A stretch of 11,290 bases of DNA, taken from assembly GCA_030840615.1 (NCBI GenBank), contig JAVEEE010000149.1:1-11290 (forward strand). The letters run 5' to 3'. Each line of letters begins with the position of its first letter. The stretch's first letter is position 1. Positions 1 through 6,969 of this stretch are shown here, piece after piece. The stretch is from Frankiaceae bacterium. Lineage in GTDB: Bacteria > Actinomycetota > Actinomycetes > JAFAQI01. A program made the position numbers and the translations under genes. Under the pieces are notes generated by a model. It saw nothing but the letters and a program-made list of their open reading frames with translations. It was not told where the DNA came from and did not search any database.

Positions 1-474
1 GCGCGCCCGGAGCAGGTCGCCGAGCGACTGACCCAGATGACGGCGCTGATGGACTTCGCCGATGTCGTCCCGTGCTCGGCGGTCGACGGCTTCCAGGTCG
101 GGCTGCTCGCGGATCTTCTCGTCGCCCGGCTGCCCGAGGGGCGGGCGCTCTATCCGGAAGGCGACCTGACCGACGAGCCGGAGCGGGTGATGGTCGCGGA
201 GCTGATCCGGGAAGCGGCACTGTCGGGTGTGCGCGACGAGCTACCGCACTCGATCGCCGTGGTCGTCGAGGAGATGCAGCAACGAGAGGGACGCGCTGAT
301 CTCGTCGACATCGAAGCGGTGATGTTCGTCGAGCGCGACAGCCAGAAGGCGATCGTGATCGGCACCGGCGGGCAACGGCTGCGCACGGTCGGTACGACGG
401 CCCGACACCAGATCGAGGCCCTGCTCGGGTCGAAGGTCTATCTCGACCTCCGGGTGAAGGTCGCCAAGGACTGA
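1..474 (+). CDS. era: GTPase Era, C-terminal part (5' end outside window)
   Basis: Era is an essential GTPase that binds the 3' end of 16S rRNA and helps mature the 30S subunit. Frame 1 is open from base 1, giving 157 visible residues, so the gene is partial and its start and the G1-G4 GTPase motifs lie upstream. The visible part opens with the end of the G domain (the VVPCSAVDG strand, the 'SA' of the G5 motif). It continues with the family linker YPEGDLTDEPER and VAELIREAAL...DELPHSIAVVVEEM, and ends in the KH RNA-binding domain (IGTGGQRLRTVG, then ARHQIEALLGSKVYLDLRVKVAKD). The KH loop reads GTGG; many Era proteins have GKGG there. The usual Trp at the very end is absent. It converges on the acetyltransferase gene, with 35 bases between the two stops and no clear terminator. 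Identity is secure from the linker plus KH pattern and from synteny with recO, uppS and glyS. Confidence 0.95.
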   Translation, partial: ARPEQVAERLTQMTALMDFADVVPCSAVDGFQVGLLADLLVARLPEGRALYPEGDLTDEPERVMVAELIREAALSGVRDELPHSIAVVVEEMQQREGRADLVDIEAVMFVERDSQKAIVIGTGGQRLRTVGTTARHQIEALLGSKVYLDLRVKVAKD

Positions 475-509
475 CAGCGCGACCCCAAGCAGCTACGCCG
501 TCTCGGCTT

Positions 510-1499
510 CTAGCCGGTCACGCGCAGGTCTGCCTCCACCTCGACCCACTCCTCGCACACGGCGTAACCGAGGCGTTCGTTGACCGCCCGCATGAAGCCG
601 TTGTCGGCTGCGTTCCAGGTGACGACCCAGCGGGCCCGCGGCGCCGCGTCCAGGAGCCGCAACAGGTTGGCGGCCTTGATCACCAGGCCGAGACCGTGAC
701 CACGGTGCGCGGCGATGACCGCGGTCTCTTCCTGCCAGGCGCCGGTCGCTTCGGCTCCCGCGACGACGATCTCCGTGAAGCCGGCCACATCGCCCGACGG
801 GCCATGCACCGCGGCGAGCGTCAGTGCCTGCAACCCCCGACGTTGCCGGCGGATCTCCAAGGCCCGGACGCGACCGGCGTCCCACTTCAGGTCGTCGCGC
901 CGGCCGGTGCCGGTCGGCCTGTCGTTCATCGCCTCCTGCGCTCGGGCCACCCCGTCGACAAGATCCTCCGGGCACCGGTCCACCCACGCGGCTATCGAGT
1001 AGGGATCGGGCACCGCGCTCGCGATGGTCCGCAACCACCCCGCGTCCACTGTGGTGAGGTCGAGGCGGCTGCGCACGTCGCGCAAGGTCTCGCGAGCTCC
1101 CCGCGCACTCGAAAACGCCAGCCCTGCCTGCCGGTCGGCGACGTCGGCTGACGCGCATTCGCGGCCCGCGGCCTGCAGCACCCCGGTCATCACGTCGGCC
1201 AGCCGGCTTCCGATGCCGCGCCGGCGCAACTCCGGGCGGACGACCATGTCGACCGATGCCCGGTGCTGGTCTTCGCGAAGCCACATCGAGGCCGTCATTG
1301 CACCGAGTGCCTGCCCGCCGTCCCACGCCAGCAGCGCCTCGACCTTGGCGTCCGCATCGCTGATGAGCTCTGCGAGGGCGGCGGTGCGGGTCGGCGGCTC
1401 GATCTCCGGCACCTGCTCCCGGACGAGCATGGAGTAGAGCTCGACCCAGCCGTCGAGGTGCTCGACTGCCGAGTCCGGTGCCAGCGGCACGATCTGCAC
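510..1499 (-). CDS. Tandem GNAT-family N-acetyltransferase
   Basis: This protein probably transfers an acyl group from acyl-CoA to an amine; the substrate is unknown. It has 329 residues from the chosen GTG and two GNAT folds. The N-terminal one carries the acetyl-CoA-binding motif A as VDMVVRPELRRRGIGSRL (about 83-100). The C-terminal one carries AVIAAHRGHGLGLVIKAANL (about 260-279), followed by VVTWNAADNGFMRAVNERLGY, typical of motif B in actinobacterial two-domain acetyltransferases. Both Q/R-x-x-G-x-G loops look intact (RRRGIG, RGHGLG), so both halves could bind CoA, although in such proteins one half is often inactive. The frame stays open upstream to a TTG at 1589, but that overlaps the peptidase stop and adds about 30 low-complexity Arg-rich residues. 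The GTG at 1499 fits the domain start better, though its ribosome binding site is weak. It lies 61 bases downstream of the peptidase gene on the same strand, so the two may be cotranscribed. Specificity cannot be read from the sequence. Confidence 0.85.
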   Translation of the reverse strand: MQIVPLAPDSAVEHLDGWVELYSMLVREQVPEIEPPTRTAALAELISDADAKVEALLAWDGGQALGAMTASMWLREDQHRASVDMVVRPELRRRGIGSRLADVMTGVLQAAGRECASADVADRQAGLAFSSARGARETLRDVRSRLDLTTVDAGWLRTIASAVPDPYSIAAWVDRCPEDLVDGVARAQEAMNDRPTGTGRRDDLKWDAGRVRALEIRRQRRGLQALTLAAVHGPSGDVAGFTEIVVAGAEATGAWQEETAVIAAHRGHGLGLVIKAANLLRLLDAAPRARWVVTWNAADNGFMRAVNERLGYAVCEEWVEVEADLRVTG

Positions 1500-1560
1500 A
1501 TGCTGATCGTGGCGCCCTGGCCGCCGGTCGCCAACCGAATTGCCGCCCCGGCGCGCTACC

Positions 1561-4125
1561 TCAGCCCTTGGTCGTGAGGCCGTCGACAATCACCCGGTGT
1601 CCACCCGAGTGCGAGTTCTGGGTGCCCAACACCTTGAAAGTCAGCTTGCGCCGCACGTCCGACCGGACGCTGTAGACCGTGAAACGCACCCGGTCGTGGG
1701 TCCGCTTGGAGTAGGTGTCGATGACCCGCCGCTGCTTGCCCCCGACGATGATGCCGATCTTTCCGCAGGTCGAGCAGGTAGTGACGTAGAGCGCGTAGGT
1801 CAGCCCTGTCGCGCTCGCCGACGCCTTGGCGCCGCGTCTGGTCGATGTCGCCTCCGACCCGTCGAAGGCCGTCGGTCCGATGGTGCGAGACCAGCCGCGG
1901 GAGAACGAGAACTCCCGGTCGTCGACGAGCTGGGCCACCGCGGTGTGGACGTTGCCCGCGTAGTCGGTCGCGGTGACGGACAGGGTGTAGACCTTGCCGG
2001 GCTTCGCGGCCACCCGCACGGACCCGCGGTTGAAAGTCGTCCTGTTGAGCACGACCTTGCCCGGGTAGCCGAGCTTGACCCTGAGCGAACGGATGCCGCT
2101 GCCTTCACTGAAGAAGTCGCGGTCGTTGCCACCCCAGGACGCGAGGAGGTTCTTGACGCCCTTGGTGATCGACAGGCCCGCGGTCGGCGAGGGGTCGGTC
2201 GTGTCGACGAAGACGAACGCGTCGGAGTAGTGGCAGATGTTGTCCGCGCTGTTGAAAGCGACGAGGGTCAACGAGTGCACACCATCGGCGGAGTGAGCGC
2301 CGCCGAAGGCCGGCACGGTCACCGACGTCGGCTTCGTGGCAGACGCATTGTTGACGGTGCAGACGTGGTCGCCGTCGACATCGATGCGGAAGCGGTCGTA
2401 ACTCTGCCAGTCGGGCGTCCGGACGGTGACCGGGACGACCCGGCTGTTGCTGTAGGCCCGGCCGACTGACAGGTGCGGGTCGCCGCCGAGACCGGGCGAC
2501 ACGATCGAGGACCAGACCGGCGTGCCGAGACCCGTGACCTGGTCGTAGCCCGCGTGAGCGACGTCGACGCCGTTCCAGCCGGCGCATGAGCTGTCGTTGG
2601 CAACGCACCCGTCGTCGACGTCGGTGAAGCTGCTCGGTGTGTTGGCCGCCTGGTCATAGAGGCCGGGCAGGATGTTGCCGACGCCCCAGGAGAAGTTGTG
2701 CTGGGCGACCTGCACGGCATAGGTGGCAGCGCTCACCGGCGAGGCGAGGCTGGTCCCGCCGTAGGTGTCGACGGCGTGTGGGGCGGCCGGGCTGGTCGAC
2801 CGGACGTCGAACCCGGGATCCCCGGCAAGGGCGGAGATGTCCGGCACGGTCCGCATCGTCGAGCCGGTGAGGGCGAAGGGCTGGTAGGCCGGTCGTGGGA
2901 AGACCTTGGACGCGCCGCCGGCCGAGGAGCCGAACGTGTCCTTCCAGCCGCTCGGCGGGTCGGCGATCACGTCACCGCCGGTGTGCTGGGTGCCACCCAC
3001 GCTGATGACCTGCGGCGAGCTCGCGGGATAGCTGACACCCAGGTGACTCCCGTCGCACTTGCTGCCGTCGTCGCCCGAGGCGGAGAACACGGTCACGCCG
3101 GTCGCGAGGTCGTAGGAGAGCACGTCTTCGAACGCCGCGTAGAGCGCGTTGCTCGACGGGTCCGAGTTGAGGTCGGTCTCGCAGAACCCCCACGAGATGC
3201 TGGCCGCGATGAGGTGACGGTCGACGGTCGGGTCGGAGGCGTCGTCACCGATGGCGGCGAGTGAGTCGTACATGCCGAACAGGTCGTTGCCGCTCAGGTA
3301 GGCGCGCTGGCGCGCAAACGGGGCGACGGCGTAGATCGCCTCCTGGTCGAGGTCGACCTCGATGTCGTTGCCGAAGTTGGGGCCGCTCTGTGCCACGTGT
3401 GAGGGCAGCAGCGGGTCGTCGACACCGGTGTAGCGCGGCGCCGGCCAACCGGCGTTGCCGGTCTGGTTGCGCAGGAAGGTCGCGTAGGCGTCGAGGTCGC
3501 TGGAGTGCCAGCCGGACAGCTGCACGGTGGCGATCGTCGCCGCCTTCTCGTGCGCGGACGGCGCCGCCAGCGGGCTGGTGTCGGTGTCGCCGTAGGCGGT
3601 CCGGAAGTCGGTGCCGTCGGCCGTCCCGTCCGGCAAGCCGAAGTGCCGGAACGCCGGGCGGTTGTCGTCGCCGCCGAACGCGACCGTCACCTGACCGCGC
3701 AACGCCGACGGCAATGAGGGCAGCGGATGCTGCACCGGCGAGCGCGGGTCGACGGCTCGTGCGCTGCCGAAGAGGCTGCGCACCAACGATGCGCGACCGC
3801 TGACCAGCACCGACATCCGGTTGCTGCGGTCGACGTGCAGACCGAGGTTGCGCGCGGTGTCGGCGACGGACCGCCGGCGCGCGTCGCTCGGTAGCGCCTC
3901 GCTCAGCGACGCCGCCGTTTCGGCCCGCCGGACGGATGAGCTGCGGGCAAGGGCACGCAACGCGCCGCGATCCTGCGGGGCCAAGGTGAGCAGCACTCGC
4001 TGGGTCGGACCCGTCGGCTGCTGCCGCACGCTCGCGGCACCCGCGGGGGTGGTGGCCAGCACGGGGGCGGCCAAAGCAGCGACGACGCAAGCCACGATGG
4101 GCGCGGGCAGGCGCGAGATACGCAC
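1561..4125 (-). CDS. Secreted S53 (sedolisin/kumamolisin-type) serine peptidase with long C-terminal extension
   Basis: This is a secreted, self-processing endopeptidase of the sedolisin family, whose members usually act at acid pH. It has 854 residues. A signal peptide (MRISRLPAP, hydrophobic core to about 24, Ala-x-Ala-like site near 28-31) is followed by an activation prodomain (about 40-150, with ADTARNLGLHV and SVLVSGRASLVRSLFG). The catalytic domain spans about 175-545. The S53 residues can be placed: Glu256 and Asp260 in NDIEVDLDQE, the oxyanion Asp352 in FSASGDDG, and nucleophile Ser459 in YGGTSLASP (GGTS instead of the commoner SGTS). The calcium-site motif YDQVTGLGTP follows at about 527-536. 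The last roughly 310 residues form an unassigned beta-rich region with a CSTC pair. The GTG start at 4125 was chosen because GAGGAG lies five bases upstream and a signal peptide follows directly. The frame stays open to 4995 only as antisense of recO. Transcribed divergently from recO. Substrate unknown. Confidence 0.93.
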   Translation of the reverse strand: MRISRLPAPIVACVVAALAAPVLATTPAGAASVRQQPTGPTQRVLLTLAPQDRGALRALARSSSVRRAETAASLSEALPSDARRRSVADTARNLGLHVDRSNRMSVLVSGRASLVRSLFGSARAVDPRSPVQHPLPSLPSALRGQVTVAFGGDDNRPAFRHFGLPDGTADGTDFRTAYGDTDTSPLAAPSAHEKAATIATVQLSGWHSSDLDAYATFLRNQTGNAGWPAPRYTGVDDPLLPSHVAQSGPNFGNDIEVDLDQEAIYAVAPFARQRAYLSGNDLFGMYDSLAAIGDDASDPTVDRHLIAASISWGFCETDLNSDPSSNALYAAFEDVLSYDLATGVTVFSASGDDGSKCDGSHLGVSYPASSPQVISVGGTQHTGGDVIADPPSGWKDTFGSSAGGASKVFPRPAYQPFALTGSTMRTVPDISALAGDPGFDVRSTSPAAPHAVDTYGGTSLASPVSAATYAVQVAQHNFSWGVGNILPGLYDQAANTPSSFTDVDDGCVANDSSCAGWNGVDVAHAGYDQVTGLGTPVWSSIVSPGLGGDPHLSVGRAYSNSRVVPVTVRTPDWQSYDRFRIDVDGDHVCTVNNASATKPTSVTVPAFGGAHSADGVHSLTLVAFNSADNICHYSDAFVFVDTTDPSPTAGLSITKGVKNLLASWGGNDRDFFSEGSGIRSLRVKLGYPGKVVLNRTTFNRGSVRVAAKPGKVYTLSVTATDYAGNVHTAVAQLVDDREFSFSRGWSRTIGPTAFDGSEATSTRRGAKASASATGLTYALYVTTCSTCGKIGIIVGGKQRRVIDTYSKRTHDRVRFTVYSVRSDVRRKLTFKVLGTQNSHSGGHRVIVDGLTTKG

Positions 4126-4130
4126 TCGAA

Positions 4131-4136
4131 CTCCTC
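4131..4136 (-). promoter_or_regulatory. Ribosome binding site fixing the peptidase start
   Basis: On the minus strand, GAGGAG ends five bases before the GTG at 4125. It is one of the best Shine-Dalgarno matches in the window and decides the start of the S53 peptidase, whose frame is otherwise open for 290 more codons upstream. Confidence 0.8.
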
Positions 4137-4143
4137 GGTGAAA

Positions 4144-4167
4144 GAACGGCGACGATGGTCGCCGTTC
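4144..4167. repeat. Perfect 10-bp inverted repeat (hairpin) upstream of the peptidase
   Basis: The arms GAACGGCGAC and GTCGCCGTTC are exact reverse complements around a 4-base loop. The element lies in the 168-base divergent spacer. Read toward the peptidase it ends 7 bases before the GAGGAG ribosome binding site and is followed by a short T run (TTT). It could be an operator for a dimeric regulator, a 5'-UTR stem controlling translation, or a leader attenuator. The sequence does not decide between these. No convincing -35/-10 pair could be placed around it, and the rest of the spacer shows no other clear signal. Confidence 0.7.
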
Positions 4168-4293
4168 GAGCCTCGCATACGGCCCGACGGACAGGTGGGC
4201 GATTTGCGAAGATCGGTGCCGTCCCGCCCGGCGATCCGAGCGGTCGGCGCGCCGACAGGCCGGGCGGCTCCGCACCGGGGCGAGAATGGCGGA

Positions 4294-5040
4294 GTGCCGC
4301 TCTACCGTGACGAGGCCGTCGTGCTCCGCACCCAGAAGCTGGGTGAGGCCGATCGCATCGTCACGCTCCTGACCCGCCGCCACGGCCGGGTCCGGGCCGT
4401 CGCCAAGGGAGTACGACGTACGGCGTCGCGGTTCGGCGCCCGGGTCGAACCGTTCAACCACGTCGACCTCCAGCTCCACAGCGCCCGATCTTCGGGGGAC
4501 AGCTCGCTCGACCTGGTCACGCAGGCGGAGACGATCGAGCCCTACGGTCAGCGGATCGCCGACGACTACGGCCGCTACACCGCCGGGACCGCGGTGCTCG
4601 AGACCGCTGAACGGCTGACCGCCGAGGAACGCGAACCGTCGCTGCGGCTCTACCTGCTCGTCGTCGGCGCGTTGCGGGCACTGGCCGAAGGCACCCACAC
4701 ACCGTCGCTCGTGCTCGACGCGTTCATCCTGCGTGCGATGGCCGTGGCCGGTTACGAGCCGGCGCTCGATGCGTGTGGCCGTTGCGGTGAGCCGGGCCCG
4801 CATCGGTTCTTCTCCGTCGCCGCGGGCGGCTTTGTCTGCACGGAACACCGGCCGGGAGGTGCGGCGACGGTCTCGACGCCCGCCGCGGCCGTGCTCGTGG
4901 CGTTGCTCGACGGGGACTGGCCGGTCGCTGACGTGGCGGAGCCGCGGGTGCAGCGGGAGGTCAGCGGCCTGGTCGCGGCCTACCTGCAGTGGCACCTCGA
5001 GCGCGGGCTCCGGTCACTGCGCCTGGTCGAGCGCGGATGA
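4294..5040 (+). CDS. recO: DNA repair protein RecO
   Basis: RecO is the recombination mediator that, with RecR, loads RecA onto SSB-coated single-stranded DNA in the RecF pathway. It also anneals complementary strands. The product is 248 residues, the usual length. The N-terminal OB fold begins LYRDEAVVLRTQKLGEADRIVTLLT and continues HGRVRAVAKGVRR...GARVEPFNHVDL, which is the family signature. A helical domain follows. The C-terminal zinc site is DACGRCG...FVCTEH, with Cys161, Cys164, Cys182 and His185 as likely ligands. The GTG at 4294 was chosen because it starts directly at the conserved N-terminus; a purine-rich GGGGCGAG lies about 9 bases upstream. The frame is open further upstream, but that part lies in the divergent spacer and has no RecO similarity. 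uppS begins four bases after the stop, so the two are almost certainly cotranscribed. Confidence 0.95.
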   Translation: MPLYRDEAVVLRTQKLGEADRIVTLLTRRHGRVRAVAKGVRRTASRFGARVEPFNHVDLQLHSARSSGDSSLDLVTQAETIEPYGQRIADDYGRYTAGTAVLETAERLTAEEREPSLRLYLLVVGALRALAEGTHTPSLVLDAFILRAMAVAGYEPALDACGRCGEPGPHRFFSVAAGGFVCTEHRPGGAATVSTPAAAVLVALLDGDWPVADVAEPRVQREVSGLVAAYLQWHLERGLRSLRLVERG

Positions 5041-5044
5041 CCGG

Positions 5045-5842
5045 GTGAGCCGCCGATCCACCCCGGTGCAGCCGCCGTCACCGCATCCGACGGGGGCGCG
5101 GCCACCGGCGATCCCGCAGGAGCTCGTCCCGCGGCACGTCGCCATCGTCATGGACGGCAACGGACGGTGGGCCAAGAAGCGCGGGTTGCCCCGCACCGCC
5201 GGCCACGAGCGGGGCGAGCACTCGCTGTTCGACGTCGTCGAAGGTGCCATCGAGATCGGCGTGCAGTGGCTGTCTGCCTACGCGTTCTCCACCGAAAACT
5301 GGCGACGCTCGCCCGACGAGGTGCGCTTTCTCATGGGCTTCAACCGCGACGTCATCAGGCGCCGTCGTGACGACATGCACGCGATGGGTGTGCGGGTCCG
5401 GTGGGCGGGCCGGCGGCCCCGACTCTGGAAGTCCGTGATCGACGAGCTGCAGACGGCAGAGGAGCTGACCCGACGCAATTCCGTCCTGACGTTGACGATG
5501 TGCGTCAACTACGGCGGCCGCGCGGAGATCGCCGACGCGGCGGCAGCCCTCGCGCGCGATGTGGCTGCCGGCCGTGTCGACGCGGGCAAGATCAGTGACA
5601 AGTCCTTCGCTCGCTACCTCGACGAGCCGGACATGCCCGACGTCGACCTCTTCGTGCGCTCGAGCGGTGAGCAGCGCATCTCCAACTTCCTGCTCTGGCA
5701 GTCGGCCTACGCCGAGATGGTCTTCCAGGACACCCTCTGGCCCGACTACGACCGTCGCAATCTGTGGTCGGCTATCGACGAGTACGCACGGCGCGATCGC
5801 CGCTACGGCGGAGCGCAGGAGAGGACGGCGGGTCCCGGATGA
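5045..5842 (+). CDS. uppS: Isoprenyl (cis-polyprenyl) diphosphate synthase
   Basis: This enzyme condenses isopentenyl diphosphate units in cis onto an allylic primer to make the polyprenyl diphosphate that carries cell-wall precursors (decaprenyl in mycobacteria, undecaprenyl in many other bacteria). The product is 265 residues. The catalytic Asp37 is in HVAIVMDGNGRWAKKRG. Further family blocks are AYAFSTENWRRSPDEV (about 79-93), TLTMCVNYGGRAEI (about 149-162) and DLFVRSSGEQRISNFLLWQS (201-220), followed by AYAEMVFQDTLWPDY. All expected substrate-binding blocks are present. The first 30 residues are Pro-rich and unconserved, so the start is uncertain: GTG at 5045 follows the recO stop by four bases, and a GTG at 5066 is also possible. 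Location next to recO matches the long-chain synthase of M. tuberculosis (Rv2361c) rather than the short-chain paralogue, but chain length cannot be read directly. Its stop overlaps the next start (ATGA). Confidence 0.95.
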   Translation: MSRRSTPVQPPSPHPTGARPPAIPQELVPRHVAIVMDGNGRWAKKRGLPRTAGHERGEHSLFDVVEGAIEIGVQWLSAYAFSTENWRRSPDEVRFLMGFNRDVIRRRRDDMHAMGVRVRWAGRRPRLWKSVIDELQTAEELTRRNSVLTLTMCVNYGGRAEIADAAAALARDVAAGRVDAGKISDKSFARYLDEPDMPDVDLFVRSSGEQRISNFLLWQSAYAEMVFQDTLWPDYDRRNLWSAIDEYARRDRRYGGAQERTAGPG

Positions 5843-6204
5843 GGTTCCACCACGTCAACGTCGTCGTACCCCCGGGCACGACCGCCTCTGTCATGCCCTT
5901 CTACGCCAACGCGCTCGGCTTGCGACAGGTTGCGAAACCGGCCGAGGGAGTGGCGCAGACCGGCGCCTGGTTCGACATCGACGGGACGACGCAGGTGCAC
6001 GTCTCCGAGCGTGCCGGTGCCCGACATCCGCAGGCGCACTTCGGACTGGTCGTCGAGGACCTCGACGAGGTGCTGGCCCGGCTGCGGGATGCCGGGGCTC
6101 CATGGGAGGACCAGCCGGACCTGTTCGGTGGTCGCCGGGGCTTCACCCGTGACCCGGTCGGCAACCGGGTCGAGCTGCTCGAGCGAGCCGGTTCGCTGGC
6201 CTGA
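5839..6204 (+). CDS. VOC-superfamily (glyoxalase/bleomycin-resistance fold) protein
   Basis: This is a small single-domain protein of 121 residues with the vicinal-oxygen-chelate fold. The strand order is typical: MRFHHVNVVVPPG at the start, FYANALGLRQV, the central TQVHVSE, then AHFGLVVEDLDEVLARLRDAGAPW, and RRGFTRDPVGNRVELLE at the end. Candidate metal ligands are His5, His54, His67 and Glu112, which fits a metal-dependent member. The family includes glyoxalase I, dioxygenases and drug-binding proteins, and the substrate is not evident here. The ATG overlaps the uppS stop in an ATGA arrangement, which supports translational coupling and membership of the recO-uppS operon. No relation to isoprenoid chemistry is implied by the sequence. 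Confidence 0.85.
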   Translation: MRFHHVNVVVPPGTTASVMPFYANALGLRQVAKPAEGVAQTGAWFDIDGTTQVHVSERAGARHPQAHFGLVVEDLDEVLARLRDAGAPWEDQPDLFGGRRGFTRDPVGNRVELLERAGSLA

Positions 6205-6235
6205 TCGGGGTTCGGTCGCTTGAGACGTTCGCCTG

Positions 6236-6277
6236 CGCAACCGTGCGCGTTGCGAAACGATCGGATCATCACCGATC
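6236..6277. repeat. Two successive inverted repeats upstream of the HHE gene
   Basis: CGCAAC (6236-6241) and GTTGCG (6249-6254) form a perfect 6-bp inverted repeat with a 7-base spacer. GATCGG (6259-6264) and CCGATC (6272-6277) form a second, also with a 7-base spacer. Their centres are 23 bases apart, about two helical turns, and the second ends 8 bases before the ribosome binding site. The spacing would suit two dimers of a repressor on one face of the DNA, or tandem small hairpins in the leader. With 6-bp arms in GC-rich DNA, chance cannot be excluded. No clear promoter hexamers were found. Confidence 0.45.
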
Positions 6278-6284
6278 CACTCAT

Positions 6285-6290
6285 GGGGGA
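6285..6290 (+). promoter_or_regulatory. Ribosome binding site of the HHE gene
   Basis: GGGGGA lies seven bases before the GTG at 6298 and supports that start. The previous stop is at 6204, so this gene begins after a 93-base gap and may have its own promoter. Confidence 0.6.
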
Positions 6291-6297
6291 CTGAACC

Positions 6298-6954
6298 GTG
6301 TCTGACGTCGCCGCATCACTCATCGACACCTCCGACATGATCCAGCTGCACCGGGTCTTCCGTGACGCACTGGGCGCCGCGGCACCGCTGGTGGGCTCCG
6401 TCCTCGCGGACGACGTGGAGCGGGCCGAGCTCGTCGGCAGCTACTACTTCAACGTGCTGGAGCTGCTGCACGCCCACCACGACGGCGAGGACGAGCTGGT
6501 CTGGCCCAGGCTCATCGAGCGTTCACCGGCCGACGCCGACACGATCCGCCGGGTAGCCGGCCAGCACGAAGGGGTGCTGACCTCGCTGCGCACCGCGCAG
6601 GCCCGGCTCGCCGGGTGGCGCGCCGATCCGCAGGTCGACAGCGGCGCTCACCTCGCTGCCGCGCTGGCGACACTGGGAGCAGAGCTCGCTGTCCACCTCG
6701 ACGAGGAGGAGCGGGTCATCCTGCCGATCGCGTCCCAGCACATGACCGCGCCGGAATGGGGCGAGTTGCCGGCGCACGGCATGCAGCACTTCGGTGGCGA
6801 CAAGATCTGGCTGATCCTCGGCCTCATCCAGGAGCAGATGTCAGTCGAGCAGATCGCGAACATGGAGTCGCACATGCCGCCGCCGGTGCGGGACTTCTGG
6901 ACCGGTGCCGGTCGCGCGCAGTTCCGGGCTTTCATCGCCGAGCTGCGTTCCTGA
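6298..6954 (+). CDS. Hemerythrin-like HHE-domain protein
   Basis: This is a 218-residue, mostly helical protein with the hemerythrin ligand pattern. His18 lies in MIQLHRVF. HAHHDGEDELVWP (58-70) gives His60/His61 with Glu64/Glu66. GQHEGV holds His90, and HLDEEERVILP holds His133 and Glu137. Together these form the H...HxxxE...H...HxxxE set that binds a non-haem di-iron centre in a four-helix bundle. A further His pair (160, 164) lies in the C-terminal part, which extends past the core bundle by about 70 residues. Bacterial members sense or store oxygen, handle nitric oxide or protect against peroxide; this one's role is unknown. No signal peptide or membrane helix is seen, so it is probably cytoplasmic. 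The amidase gene follows 15 bases after the stop and in the same reading frame. Twin inverted repeats upstream may be regulatory. Confidence 0.88.
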   Translation: MSDVAASLIDTSDMIQLHRVFRDALGAAAPLVGSVLADDVERAELVGSYYFNVLELLHAHHDGEDELVWPRLIERSPADADTIRRVAGQHEGVLTSLRTAQARLAGWRADPQVDSGAHLAAALATLGAELAVHLDEEERVILPIASQHMTAPEWGELPAHGMQHFGGDKIWLILGLIQEQMSVEQIANMESHMPPPVRDFWTGAGRAQFRAFIAELRS

Positions 6955-6969
6955 CAGACTCCTCGGGCG

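Noticed and set aside
475..509. Terminator between era and the convergent GNAT gene
   Set aside because: No stem followed by a T run is visible in the 35 bases; any terminator must overlap coding sequence.
493..1326. 277-residue minus-strand frame overlapping the GNAT gene
   Set aside because: It is an Arg/Gly/Pro-rich alternate frame. The GNAT frame contains both CoA-binding motifs.
1540..2469. 309-residue plus-strand open frame opposite the peptidase C-terminus
   Set aside because: It is a composition-driven shadow with no recognisable domain, overlapping a gene that has a full set of S53 motifs.
4126..4995. N-terminal extension of the peptidase frame to 1144 residues
   Set aside because: The added 290 codons run antisense through recO and the divergent spacer. 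They have no family similarity, and the GTG at 4125 has both a strong ribosome binding site and a signal peptide.
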